Positions 1-5,085 of a stretch of DNA of 5,096 bases are shown piece after piece (positions within the stretch are counted from its first letter, which is position 1; each line of letters begins with the position of its first letter). The DNA is taken from the NCBI GenBank assembly GCA_004356415.1, contig SMWN01000156.1, positions 1 to 5,096 of the forward strand, written 5' to 3'. The notes under the pieces are model-generated. The model was given only the letters and a program-made list of their open reading frames with translations, was not told the DNA's origin and searched no databases. A program made the position numbers and the translations under genes. This DNA comes from Gammaproteobacteria bacterium. GTDB lineage: Bacteria; Pseudomonadota; Gammaproteobacteria; Eutrophobiales; Eutrophobiaceae.

Positions 1-257
1 TCCGGCATCTGTGTCATCTGCACCTTTCTTGCGAGGACCATACCAATGGAGCCACCTATGAGCATGGTGATAATGATGATGTGGAAATTGCTGCTAACTT
101 CCGGCCCCAACACCGTCGCCAAAATGGCAATAGTCATGCCGATCATGCCGTAGACATTACCCTTACGCGCCGTTTCCTGATCGCTCAAGCCTCCCAGAGT
201 CAAGATGAACAGGATGGTCGCGCCAATATAAGTTGCAGTTACTAATCCTTCACTCAT
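1..257 (-). CDS. pntB: NAD(P) transhydrogenase subunit beta, N-terminal part (cut by window edge)
   Basis: Only the first 85 codons are present; the gene runs off the left edge, and the E. coli protein has about 462 residues. The protein starts MSEGLVTATYIGA and reaches LARKVQMTQMP, very close to the E. coli PntB start (the LAKKVEMTEMP stretch). Two or three hydrophobic segments are visible (about residues 7-22, 38-52 and 58-76), matching the membrane part of PntB. The missing C-terminal domain binds NADP(H). With PntA it forms the inner-membrane enzyme that uses the proton gradient to reduce NADP+ with NADH. The ATG at 255-257 lies 11 bases after the pntA stop. The AGGGG ribosome binding site overlaps that stop codon, so the two genes are very probably cotranscribed and translationally coupled. 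Confidence 0.95.
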   Translation of the reverse strand, partial: MSEGLVTATYIGATILFILTLGGLSDQETARKGNVYGMIGMTIAILATVLGPEVSSNFHIIIITMLIGGSIGMVLARKVQMTQMP

Positions 258-268
258 GACGTTTCCCC

Positions 269-1810
269 TTATTTCCTGAACATTTGCAACATGCGATAGG
301 TGACTGCGAAGCCACCCGCGATGTTGATACTGGTTATGAGGACGCCAAATGCAGCCACTGCCATTAGCAACGTGTTTGATGAAGAGATTTGTATCAATGC
401 ACCAATGATGATGATGCTACTGACCGCATTGGTCACACTCATCAACGGTGTATGTAAAGAAGCTGACACATTCCAGACCACCATATAGCCTACAAAACAG
501 GCCAACATGAATACCGTAAAGTGTGCCATGAAAGATGGCGGAGCGACTGAACCCAGGCCATATAAAACAAGTGCACCAATTACTACTGGTAATGCCTGCT
601 TGATTGGTCCTGCTTTCTTGGGCTCTGGCTTTTCAACAACAGGTGCAGTCTCTGTCGGTTTTGCTGCTGGTGCAGCAGAGAGTTTCGGGGCAGGTGGTGG
701 CCAGGTAATCTCACCTGCTTTAATGACGGTTGCGCCACGAATGGCTTCATCCTCCATATCAATGGTAATTTGACCATCCTTCTCAGGGGTCATATCAGTC
801 AGTAAATGACGAAGATTAGTTGCATAGAGTTGACTGGCTTGTGTTGGTAAACGGCTTGGCAGATCACTATAGCCAATGATAGTGACACCGTTATCCGTGA
901 CGGTTAATTCGTGCGGTACGGTCAGCTCACAGTTTCCACCTTGTTCAGCAGCCAAATCCACAATCACGCTACCGTTTTTCATGGACTTCACCATGTCAGC
1001 GGTAATTAATTTTGGAGCAGGTCTGCCGGGAATCAGTGCGGTGGTGACGATGATATCGACTTCCTTGGCTTGTTCAGCAAACAAGGCCATTTCCGCCGCG
1101 ATGAATTCATCACTCATGGTTTTGGCATAACCGCCTTCACCACTACCGTCTTCTTCAAATTCCAGTAACAGGAAGTCCGCACCCATACTTTCAACCTGTT
1201 CTTTGACTTCAGGGCGGGTATCAAAAGAGCGAACAATGGCGCCGAGGCTATGTGCCGCACCGATCGCCGCTAATCCAGCCACACCGGCACCGATCACCAG
1301 TACTTTCGCGGGCGGTACTTTACCTGCCGCTGTGATTTGACCGGTGAAGAAACGACCAAATTGATGTGATGCCTCAACAATAGCACGATAACCCGCGATA
1401 TTGGCCATGGAGCTAAGCGCATCCATTTTTTGCGCCCTGGATATACGCGGAACACTATCCATCGCAAGAACATTAATATTCTTGGCGGACAATTTCTTCA
1501 TCAGGTCTTCATTTTGAGCAGGCCAGATAAAACTGATCAGTGTTTTGCCTGTACTCAGATAGTCAATCTCTGACGGTTCCGGTGCCCTAACTTTGAGGAT
1601 GATATCCGAGCTAGCCCATAACTGTTCGGTATCGCTAATTATTTCTACACCAGTGTCAGTGTATGCCTGGTCAGAAAATTTTGCTTTTTCACCTGCGCCT
1701 GACTCTATGGCAACGGTAAATCCCAATTTCTGTAACCAACCCGCTACTTCAGGTGTGGTCGCGACACGCTTTTCCCCTGCAACTATCTCTGTGGGTATTC
1801 CGATCTGCAT
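269..1810 (-). CDS. pntA: NAD(P) transhydrogenase subunit alpha
   Basis: Complete, 513 residues against about 510 in E. coli. The N-terminal AlaDH/PNT domain spans about 1-140. It contains the conserved RAQKMDALSSMANIAGYRA stretch (125-143), part of the loop that in this family lies at the nucleotide site. An NAD(H)-binding Rossmann domain follows, with GAGVAG at 174-179 and the acidic FDTRPE at 196-201. A Pro/Ala-rich linker (about 371-404) leads to a membrane domain of about four helices (407-510) with the family signature HFTVF...LHTPLMSVTNA. This is the fused alpha form of E. coli type. The enzyme couples inward proton movement to hydride transfer from NADH to NADP+, supplying NADPH. The ATG at 1808-1810 has AGGGGA seven bases upstream. 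It is followed by pntB after 11 bases. Nothing is broken. Confidence 0.98.
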   Translation of the reverse strand: MQIGIPTEIVAGEKRVATTPEVAGWLQKLGFTVAIESGAGEKAKFSDQAYTDTGVEIISDTEQLWASSDIILKVRAPEPSEIDYLSTGKTLISFIWPAQNEDLMKKLSAKNINVLAMDSVPRISRAQKMDALSSMANIAGYRAIVEASHQFGRFFTGQITAAGKVPPAKVLVIGAGVAGLAAIGAAHSLGAIVRSFDTRPEVKEQVESMGADFLLLEFEEDGSGEGGYAKTMSDEFIAAEMALFAEQAKEVDIIVTTALIPGRPAPKLITADMVKSMKNGSVIVDLAAEQGGNCELTVPHELTVTDNGVTIIGYSDLPSRLPTQASQLYATNLRHLLTDMTPEKDGQITIDMEDEAIRGATVIKAGEITWPPPAPKLSAAPAAKPTETAPVVEKPEPKKAGPIKQALPVVIGALVLYGLGSVAPPSFMAHFTVFMLACFVGYMVVWNVSASLHTPLMSVTNAVSSIIIIGALIQISSSNTLLMAVAAFGVLITSINIAGGFAVTYRMLQMFRK

Positions 1811-1842
1811 CTCAAGGTCCCCTAAAATTCTTGTAATATTCG

Positions 1843-1856
1843 TTATTGATTATTGA
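1843..1856. repeat. TTATTGA tandem duplication in the pntA leader
   Basis: Two exact adjacent copies of TTATTGA (plus strand) lie in the AT-rich stretch between the presumed pntA transcription start and its ribosome binding site. Such a stretch keeps the leader unstructured. A regulator site is possible, but nothing here proves one. Confidence 0.35.
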
Positions 1857-1867
1857 TTTATCGTATT

Positions 1868-1890
1868 CAGTGCTGTGATTCGACGCACTG
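1868..1890. promoter_or_regulatory. Dyad CAGTGC-N11-GCACTG at the presumed pntAB transcription start
   Basis: A perfect 6-base inverted repeat with an 11-base spacer begins five bases downstream of the TATAAT at 1895-1900, so it covers about +1 to +20 of the presumed transcript. As DNA it could be an operator where a repressor blocks the promoter. As RNA it would form a 5' hairpin with an 11-base loop. The position is seen directly; the regulatory role is inference. Confidence 0.4.
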
Positions 1891-1894
1891 CTAA

Positions 1895-1923
1895 ATTATA
1901 AAGCTGCGTATCCTAGCATGGAT
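1895..1923 (-). promoter_or_regulatory. Candidate pntAB promoter
   Basis: On the minus strand a perfect -10 hexamer TATAAT occupies 1900-1895, about 85 bases before the pntA start and just after the yccA terminator. No good -35 hexamer lies 16-18 bases upstream (ATCCAT at 17), and there is no extended -10 TG. If used, the promoter is either weak or assisted by an activator. A start near 1888 would give a leader of about 78 bases. Confidence 0.5.
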
Positions 1924-1937
1924 ACTGTGCGAGAAAC

Positions 1938-1965
1938 AAAAAAGCCCGGGCCATCAACCCGGGCT
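1938..1965 (-). terminator. Rho-independent terminator of yccA
   Basis: Read on the minus strand, AGCCCGGG and CCCGGGCT form an 8-base-pair GC-rich stem around a 7-base loop, followed at once by six T (the first belongs to the stem-end pair) and then GTTT. The hairpin lies 35 bases after the yccA stop. On the plus strand no T run follows, so it works in one direction only. It separates yccA from pntAB. Confidence 0.9.
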
Positions 1966-2000
1966 CTCGAACAATACAGACTTCTACGACTAGCGTTTAG

Positions 2001-2675
2001 TTAATCTTCACCCGCAACAGCTCCCAAGATGTGCAACAAGCTCATGAAGAGGTTGTATATGGTGATGTAAAGCGTGATTGTCGCCATGATGTAATTCGTT
2101 TCGCCACCATGAATGATTTCGCTCGTTTGATAAAGAATCAGTCCCGACATCAATAATACGAAAACACCTGATATTGCCAACGACAGAAGGGGGATACTAA
2201 AAATCATGGCAGCAATGCCTGCAAGAAAGGCAGTCAGGATACCCACCATCAAAAAGCCACCCATGAAGCTAAAATCTTTCTTTGTCGTTAATGCATAACT
2301 TGAAAGACCAATAAATATTGTGCCTGTACCACCCATGGCTAAAGCAACGAGCTCAGCACCATTAGAAAACGCATGTAAATACATATTAATCACAGGACCG
2401 AGTGTCAGACCCATGAAGCCGGTCAGGGCAAAAATTGATAGGATTCCCCAGGCACTGTTTCTCAATGATGAGGTAAGAAATAACAGGCCAAAATATCCGC
2501 CGAAAGTGACCAATATACCCATGTATGGCATGTTCATTCTCATCGAAATCCAGGCCGTCAGCGCACTGAAAAGCAAGGTCATAGAAAGCAACATGTAGGT
2601 GTTTTTGATTACTTTATTTGTTGCCAGGACAGACTCAGAGGGTCTGCGTACAACAATTACTGGATTTTGACTCAT
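2001..2675 (-). CDS. yccA: YccA, BAX inhibitor-1 family inner membrane protein (FtsH modulator)
   Basis: Complete, 224 residues; E. coli YccA has 219. Seven hydrophobic segments are visible at about 26-45, 50-70, 75-95, 106-126, 138-158, 161-181 and 198-218. This is the BI-1/YccA topology, with a cytoplasmic N-terminus ahead of the first helix. Family landmarks include NTYMLLSMTL (25-34), FALTGFMG (82-89), LGPVIN (92-97), YALTTKKDFSFMGG (127-140) and ETSEIIHGGETNYI-like sequence at 183-196, nearly identical to E. coli. In E. coli YccA is a substrate and modulator of the membrane protease FtsH and protects the SecY translocon from degradation; the same role is inferred here. The ATG at 2673-2675 has AGGAGA nine bases upstream. 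It has its own promoter and terminator, so it is a single-gene unit. It lies beside a tRNA-Ser gene, as in E. coli. Confidence 0.95.
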   Translation of the reverse strand: MSQNPVIVVRRPSESVLATNKVIKNTYMLLSMTLLFSALTAWISMRMNMPYMGILVTFGGYFGLLFLTSSLRNSAWGILSIFALTGFMGLTLGPVINMYLHAFSNGAELVALAMGGTGTIFIGLSSYALTTKKDFSFMGGFLMVGILTAFLAGIAAMIFSIPLLSLAISGVFVLLMSGLILYQTSEIIHGGETNYIMATITLYITIYNLFMSLLHILGAVAGED

Positions 2676-2713
2676 TTGGACTAATCTCCTTACATTAATA
2701 AACTAATATGCAC

Positions 2714-2743
2714 ATAGTATGGGGGTTTCATGAACATTTTCAA
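2714..2743 (-). promoter_or_regulatory. yccA promoter
   Basis: On the minus strand TTGAAA (2743-2738) and TACTAT (2719-2714) are separated by 18 bases. They match the sigma-70 hexamers at five and four of six positions. Transcription would start near 2707 and give a leader of about 30 bases containing the AGGAGA site. Confidence 0.6.
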
Positions 2744-2764
2744 GTCTGGATGGGGCTAAATTAA

Positions 2765-2777
2765 GTCTTTCAAGGAC
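2765..2777. repeat. Short imperfect palindrome GTCTTTCAAGGAC
   Basis: A 13-base near-palindrome, with one pair off, lies between the yccA promoter and the candidate plus-strand RNA promoter. It could be an operator for either, but it is short enough to be chance. Confidence 0.2.
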
Positions 2778-2818
2778 AAGAAGAAACAGTAATCACCTTT
2801 GCCCCTTTTCGTCATGAA

Positions 2819-2824
2819 TACAAT
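2819..2824 (+). promoter_or_regulatory. Candidate -10 element for the plus-strand RNA
   Basis: TACAAT matches five of six positions of the -10 consensus and would start RNA near 2831, exactly at the edge of the long-range stem described for the candidate RNA. The -35 is poor: TTTGCC at 15 bases, CCTTTG at 17. No TGTAAG-N6-CTTACA box, as used by GacA, was found upstream. Confidence 0.3.
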
Positions 2825-2830
2825 CAGGTA

Positions 2831-2945
2831 TGCTCTCGCGTCTTCTGGGGAGGTACGATTACATGGAAGTAATCGTTAGAGTCGAGTCTGGAACGGATAC
2901 CGAAAGAACGTCAGGGACACGTTCTCGAGAGCGGGACCGCGTTAC
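2831..2945 (+). ncRNA. Candidate structured RNA with GGA-loop hairpins (CsrA/RsmA-sequestering type?)
   Basis: Several complementary pairs are visible on the plus strand. GCTCTCG (2832-2838) pairs with CGAGAGC (2926-2932) and encloses three hairpins. The first is a perfect 8-pair stem, 2855-2862 with 2869-2876, loop AUGGAA. The second is 2882-2887 with 2899-2903, one bulged A, loop CUGGAACGGAU. The third is a perfect 6-pair stem, 2906-2911 with 2919-2924, loop CAGGGAC. A fourth small one, GCG-GGAC-CGC (2931-2940), competes with the outer stem. Every loop shows GGA, and ANGGA occurs at 2863, 2893 and 2913. The first hairpin matches the CsrA consensus ACANGGANGU. RNAs of the CsrB/RsmY/RsmZ type look like this. 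Against it: no terminator with a U run follows, no GacA box was found, and the 3' end is unknown. It might instead be a leader cotranscribed with the tRNA. Confidence 0.4.
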
Positions 2946-2955
2946 TCAGTGTTAA
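2863..2955 (+). CDS. Possible 30-codon small protein, arginine-rich (doubtful)
   Basis: An ATG at 2863-2865 has a strong GGGGAGG ribosome binding site nine bases upstream (2847-2853). It opens a frame that starts MEVIVRVESGTDTERTSG, becomes Arg-rich (TRSRERDRVTQC) and ends with TAA at 2953-2955. The same frame is open from an ATG at 2830, giving 41 codons, but that start has no proper binding site. No family is recognised. The start codon lies in the loop of the 8-pair hairpin, so the ribosome would meet a folded start. The segment may be an RNA whose GGA motifs merely look like binding sites. Low confidence as a gene. Confidence 0.2.
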   Translation: MEVIVRVESGTDTERTSGTRSRERDRVTQC

Positions 2956-3003
2956 TGGGTCAATCGAAATTTGCAGAATACAAATATGGACTAAAAGATA
3001 TTA

Positions 3004-3046
3004 GGAGAGGTGGCAGAGCGGTTGAATGCACTGGTCTTGAAAACCG
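3004..3046 (+). tRNA. tRNA-Ser(UGA), 5' part only, interrupted by the integrated element
   Basis: Starting at 3004 the sequence matches the 5' half of E. coli serT. It has an acceptor strand GGAGAGG (3004-3010), TG, a D arm with AGCGGTTGAA, an anticodon stem CTGGT (3031-3035) and the loop CTTGAAA (3036-3042) with anticodon TGA at 3038-3040. The 3' side of the stem reads ACCG and then T (3047), which no longer pairs. No variable arm, T arm or CCTCTCC acceptor strand follows, so the gene is cut at the anticodon arm. The missing half should sit at the far end of the element outside the window, or a whole copy must exist elsewhere. The position beside yccA agrees with serT. Upstream, TTGCAG (2971) and TAAAAG (2992) form a weak promoter candidate. 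Confidence 0.75.
3033..3045. other. Probable attachment-site core (att) in the anticodon arm
   Basis: GGT-CTTGAAA-ACC is an inverted repeat around a 7-base centre: the anticodon stem flanking the anticodon loop. Tyrosine integrases commonly use such a pair of core sites with a 7-base overlap. Host tRNA sequence lies to the left. Similarity to tRNA ends at 3046-3047, so the strand exchange most likely took place inside CTTGAAA. Confidence 0.6.
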
Positions 3047-3101
3047 TTAAGATTTCCCTTCTTTAAATAATTACCCCTTTTTAATCAGTAAGTTATAAAT
3101 T

Positions 3102-3118
3102 GGTTATTTTGTATAACC
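3102..3118. repeat. Small hairpin GGTTAT-TTTGT-ATAACC
   Basis: A perfect 6-base stem with a 5-base loop lies between the att core and the integrase gene. An alternative pairing, GTTATA (3092-3097) with TATAAC (3112-3117), uses the same bases. This fits the repeat-rich architecture of an attachment site. A weak int terminator is possible, but there is no T run on either side. Confidence 0.35.
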
Positions 3119-3125
3119 CCCGATT

Positions 3126-3147
3126 TGCAAACGAAATGCAAACGAAA
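3126..3147. repeat. Tandem 11-base direct repeat, candidate integrase arm sites
   Basis: TGCAAACGAAA occurs twice back to back (3126-3136, 3137-3147), and a degenerate third copy, TGACGAAAA, follows at 3148. The copies lie between the att core and the stop of int, where tyrosine-integrase elements keep arm-type or excisionase sites. The 11-base period puts successive copies about one helical turn apart, on the same face of the DNA. Confidence 0.5.
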
Positions 3148-3164
3148 TGACGAAAAAAGGGTTT

Positions 3165-4304
3165 CTATTTACTGATTTTTAGAAACTCATCAACCTTGTT
3201 TGCAGCATCTTCCTGCATGCTCGGTGTAACGTGAGAATAGGTATTTAAGGTTATCGCTATAGTTGAGTGACCAAGACGCTCACTAACTATCTTAGGGTGG
3301 ATATTTTTCTCAAGTAAATGTGTTGCATGTGTATGTCTTAAATCATGAAACGTAACGTGTTTGAATCCGTGAGACTTCCTGAAAGCCGCGTATGCTGTTG
3401 TAAGTTGTGAGGGCTTGAACAGACCTAATGGTGAATCAAATATAAAATCATCATCCTTTAATTGTGTCCCTAATTTTAACCCTAATTCTATTTGCCTGGC
3501 CTTGTACTGACGTAATGCAAAGACAGTGATAGCGGGTAGGGCGATATTACGAATACTTCTCTCAGTCTTGGGTTCTTTAACTTTAATCCCGCTAATACGT
3601 GTTTGTTCAAGTACACGTCTTATTGATAATCGTTTCCCATCCATATCAATGTCTGACCATTTCAATCCTAATACCTCACCCCTTCTTAACCCAATCGTAA
3701 CGGCTAAAAGAATAGGCACATAAAGCCTGTTATCTTTTGCCTTGTCCAATACATCTAACGTTTCCTCTGTCGTGAAAGTGAGGCGTTCTGATTTATCTGG
3801 TCTGGGTGGCTTAATAAATTCCTTAGAAGCTGGATTACGAACAATCAACTGCCAGGTAATGGCTTTTGAAAGAGCTGCATGCAATACACGGTGAGTATGC
3901 AGAACACTACGTTTTGATAAACCACCTTTACCGTCCGCTCTACCTTCCTTTAATGCTTTAGAGTAATAGCTCTCAATATCCTGTGGTTTGAGGTTGGATA
4001 ATCTGATCGCTCCTAGGTTAGGGATAAGATGTTTATTAACGATTATCTCATAACGCTCATAAGTCTTTGCTGAGACATCAACCACTCTCAACCATTCGTT
4101 TAAGTGCTGTGATAAAGTAATTTTTTTCGGGTCAACAAACTGATTATTGTCAATTTGACCAAGTACGCGCCTTAACTCTTCCTGCGCCTCTTTTTTAGTG
4201 CCATCGAAAGGAATCCATTTCTGTTTACGGCGATCACTGGTGTTCTCACCAATATCAATAACCAATACCCATTTACTACCACGTTTTCTAATATGACCTT
4301 TCAT
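3165..4304 (-). CDS. int: Tyrosine recombinase / integrase of the mobile element
   Basis: Complete, 379 residues. Residues 1-55 (GHIRKRGSKWVLVIDIG...) resemble the small AP2-like arm-binding domain of phage and ICE integrases. Residues 63-160 are the SAM-like core-binding domain, and about 172-370 the catalytic domain. All catalytic residues are visible: R207 in TIGLRRGE, K246 in EPKTERS, H320 and R323 in HDLRHTHATHLL, H346 in RLGHS, and the nucleophile Y356 in NTYSHV. It should cut and join DNA at the anticodon loop of tRNA-Ser to insert and, with a directionality factor not seen here, remove the element. The ATG overlaps the stop of the upstream gene (ATGA, 4301-4304), with AAGGAG eight bases upstream, so translation is probably coupled. 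Its 3' end faces the attachment site. The region is clearly richer in A and T than pntA and yccA. Confidence 0.95.
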   Translation of the reverse strand: MKGHIRKRGSKWVLVIDIGENTSDRRKQKWIPFDGTKKEAQEELRRVLGQIDNNQFVDPKKITLSQHLNEWLRVVDVSAKTYERYEIIVNKHLIPNLGAIRLSNLKPQDIESYYSKALKEGRADGKGGLSKRSVLHTHRVLHAALSKAITWQLIVRNPASKEFIKPPRPDKSERLTFTTEETLDVLDKAKDNRLYVPILLAVTIGLRRGEVLGLKWSDIDMDGKRLSIRRVLEQTRISGIKVKEPKTERSIRNIALPAITVFALRQYKARQIELGLKLGTQLKDDDFIFDSPLGLFKPSQLTTAYAAFRKSHGFKHVTFHDLRHTHATHLLEKNIHPKIVSERLGHSTIAITLNTYSHVTPSMQEDAANKVDEFLKISK

Positions 4305-4786
4305 TTTGCTTTCTCCTTATCTCTACGTTTTCTTGCCCCCACACGAACTCTGCAACGATCAGAACAATATTTTTTTTGATTCTTTCTTTTCTTTGATTTG
4401 ACTTCAAAAAAAGTGGAACAGGCAGCACATTGTTTAAATTCTAGATTACGACTTAATGCATGCTCTAATTGAAGCCATAGAGCGCTAACTAGATCTTTTG
4501 GGCGTACAAACATTTCCGTACCCGTATTGAATCGATTAGGAATGATTCCCGTGACAAGTACATCTTTTAAATTTTTATTCACAACACTACATATGTAATG
4601 GTAGGCAGCTTCCGAACGATCTCGTGGAGGGGTCTGCCCTATAGTTGGAATTTCAGTCCAGGAGGATTCAATAATTTCGCCTCCCTCCATAAATATGTAA
4701 TCTCTAACTATTGCGAACTTACCGTCCTCTCTAATAACAATTATTTCTTCGAGTTCCTCTAAATCCCCATCTTTTATATACCTCAA
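4301..4786 (-). CDS. Zinc-finger protein of unknown function, probably the C-terminal half of a frameshifted gene
   Basis: 161 residues from a TTG start (4784-4786), which overlaps the stop of the upstream frame (TTGA). No ribosome binding site precedes this TTG, and no ATG or GTG lies upstream in frame before a stop. The C-terminus carries a four-cysteine motif, CAAC (C120, C123) and YCSDRC (C141, C145), in a basic context (KSKKRKNQKK, ARKRRDK). This resembles the CGNR-type zinc fingers found in many mobile-element and actinobacterial proteins and suggests nucleic-acid binding. The N-terminal part (DGDLEELEEIIVIREDGKF) matches no domain I can name. I think the upstream frame 4783-5085 is the first half of the same protein: restoring one base near 4800 would read LEMHQIKIILRYIKDGDLEEL, a continuous, helix-like sequence. 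Its position directly before int suggests a regulatory or accessory role in the element; that is inference. Confidence 0.7.
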   Translation of the reverse strand: MRYIKDGDLEELEEIIVIREDGKFAIVRDYIFMEGGEIIESSWTEIPTIGQTPPRDRSEAAYHYICSVVNKNLKDVLVTGIIPNRFNTGTEMFVRPKDLVSALWLQLEHALSRNLEFKQCAACSTFFEVKSKKRKNQKKYCSDRCRVRVGARKRRDKEKAK

Positions 4787-5085
4787 AATGATCTTGATCT
4801 GTGCATTTCCAAAATTTTAAATAACCAAATATAATCAATACGCTCTCCATATGAATGATTTGTCAAAAGTCCGTACTTATTCGCAAACTTAATAAGGGAA
4901 TCAAATACGTGTGGATCAAAACCACCGGAACGAACGTCCCGAAGATTACGCACGCAGCCAATATACGCATATACGAGTTCGGAATATGTTCCTGGATAAT
5001 CTGTTAAATTAAAAATACGCTTTGAACTTTTTGTATCTATGGGTTTGATGTAACCAGCAAAAGCCCCTGAAATTTTTGCAGGCAT
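4783..5085 (-). CDS. Unknown protein, probably the N-terminal half of the frameshifted zinc-finger gene
   Basis: A frame of 100 codons from the ATG at 5083-5085. The frame is open through the window edge (Gly-Gly-Pro before the Met), and the binding site before this ATG is weak (GGCGGA, three bases away). The true start may therefore lie outside the window. No catalytic motif or membrane segment is seen. The stretch FDSLIKFANKYGLLTNHSYGERIDYIWLFKILEM (61-94, quoted here by its ends and not a known signature) resembles, from memory, the N-terminal half of proteins that end in a CGNR-like zinc finger. The last residues, HRSRSF, look like out-of-frame read-through before a TGA. It overlaps the next frame by four bases (TTGA). 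Alternative: two genuine, translationally coupled genes. Confidence 0.55.
   Translation of the reverse strand: MPAKISGAFAGYIKPIDTKSSKRIFNLTDYPGTYSELVYAYIGCVRNLRDVRSGGFDPHVFDSLIKFANKYGLLTNHSYGERIDYIWLFKILEMHRSRSF

Larger units (their letters stand above)
3083..3177. repeat. 9-base inverted repeat spanning the att region and the int 3' end
   Basis: AATCAGTAA at 3083-3091 is exactly complementary to TTACTGATT at 3169-3177; the second arm is part of the last codons of the integrase. The neighbouring runs CCCTTTTT (3075-3082) and AAAAAGGG (3154-3161) are also complementary in the same nested order. Likely recombinase or accessory-factor binding arms. No T run follows on the minus strand, so it is not a standard terminator. 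Confidence 0.4.

Noticed and set aside
1931..1965. Bidirectional terminator between yccA and pntA
   Set aside because: The stem is symmetrical, but a T run follows only on the minus strand, and no plus-strand gene is nearby to need it.
2700..2818. GacA box (TGTAAG-N6-CTTACA) upstream of the candidate RNA
   Set aside because: The nearest sequence, ATTAAG at 2760-2765, matches only the left half; the right half does not match. No evidence for GacA control.
2831..2945. Signal recognition particle RNA (4.5S) or tmRNA next to tRNA-Ser
   Set aside because: Neither strand has the conserved GTCCGGAAGGA and AGCAGCC elements of SRP RNA, or a tRNA-like TTCGA arm ending in CCA.
2937..3003. Terminator for the candidate plus-strand RNA
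   Set aside because: No GC-rich hairpin with a following T run was found, so the RNA 3' end is undefined and read-through to the tRNA is possible.
3031..3164. Group I intron, or a natural split tRNA, in the anticodon arm
   Set aside because: No conserved intron core pairing is visible downstream, and an integrase with repeat-rich att sequence follows directly. Split tRNAs are not known in ordinary gammaproteobacteria. Integration explains everything seen.
3526..3723. Plus-strand open frames within int, pntA and yccA (for example 507-773, 2320-2598, 3526-3723)
   Set aside because: They lie antisense to well-supported genes, lack ribosome binding sites and resemble no protein family; they are shadows of the real frames.
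4795..4830. Programmed -1 frameshift joining the two halves of the zinc-finger gene
   Set aside because: No heptamer of the X XXY YYZ type occurs in the right frame before the switch point, so an indel or simple coupling is more likely.
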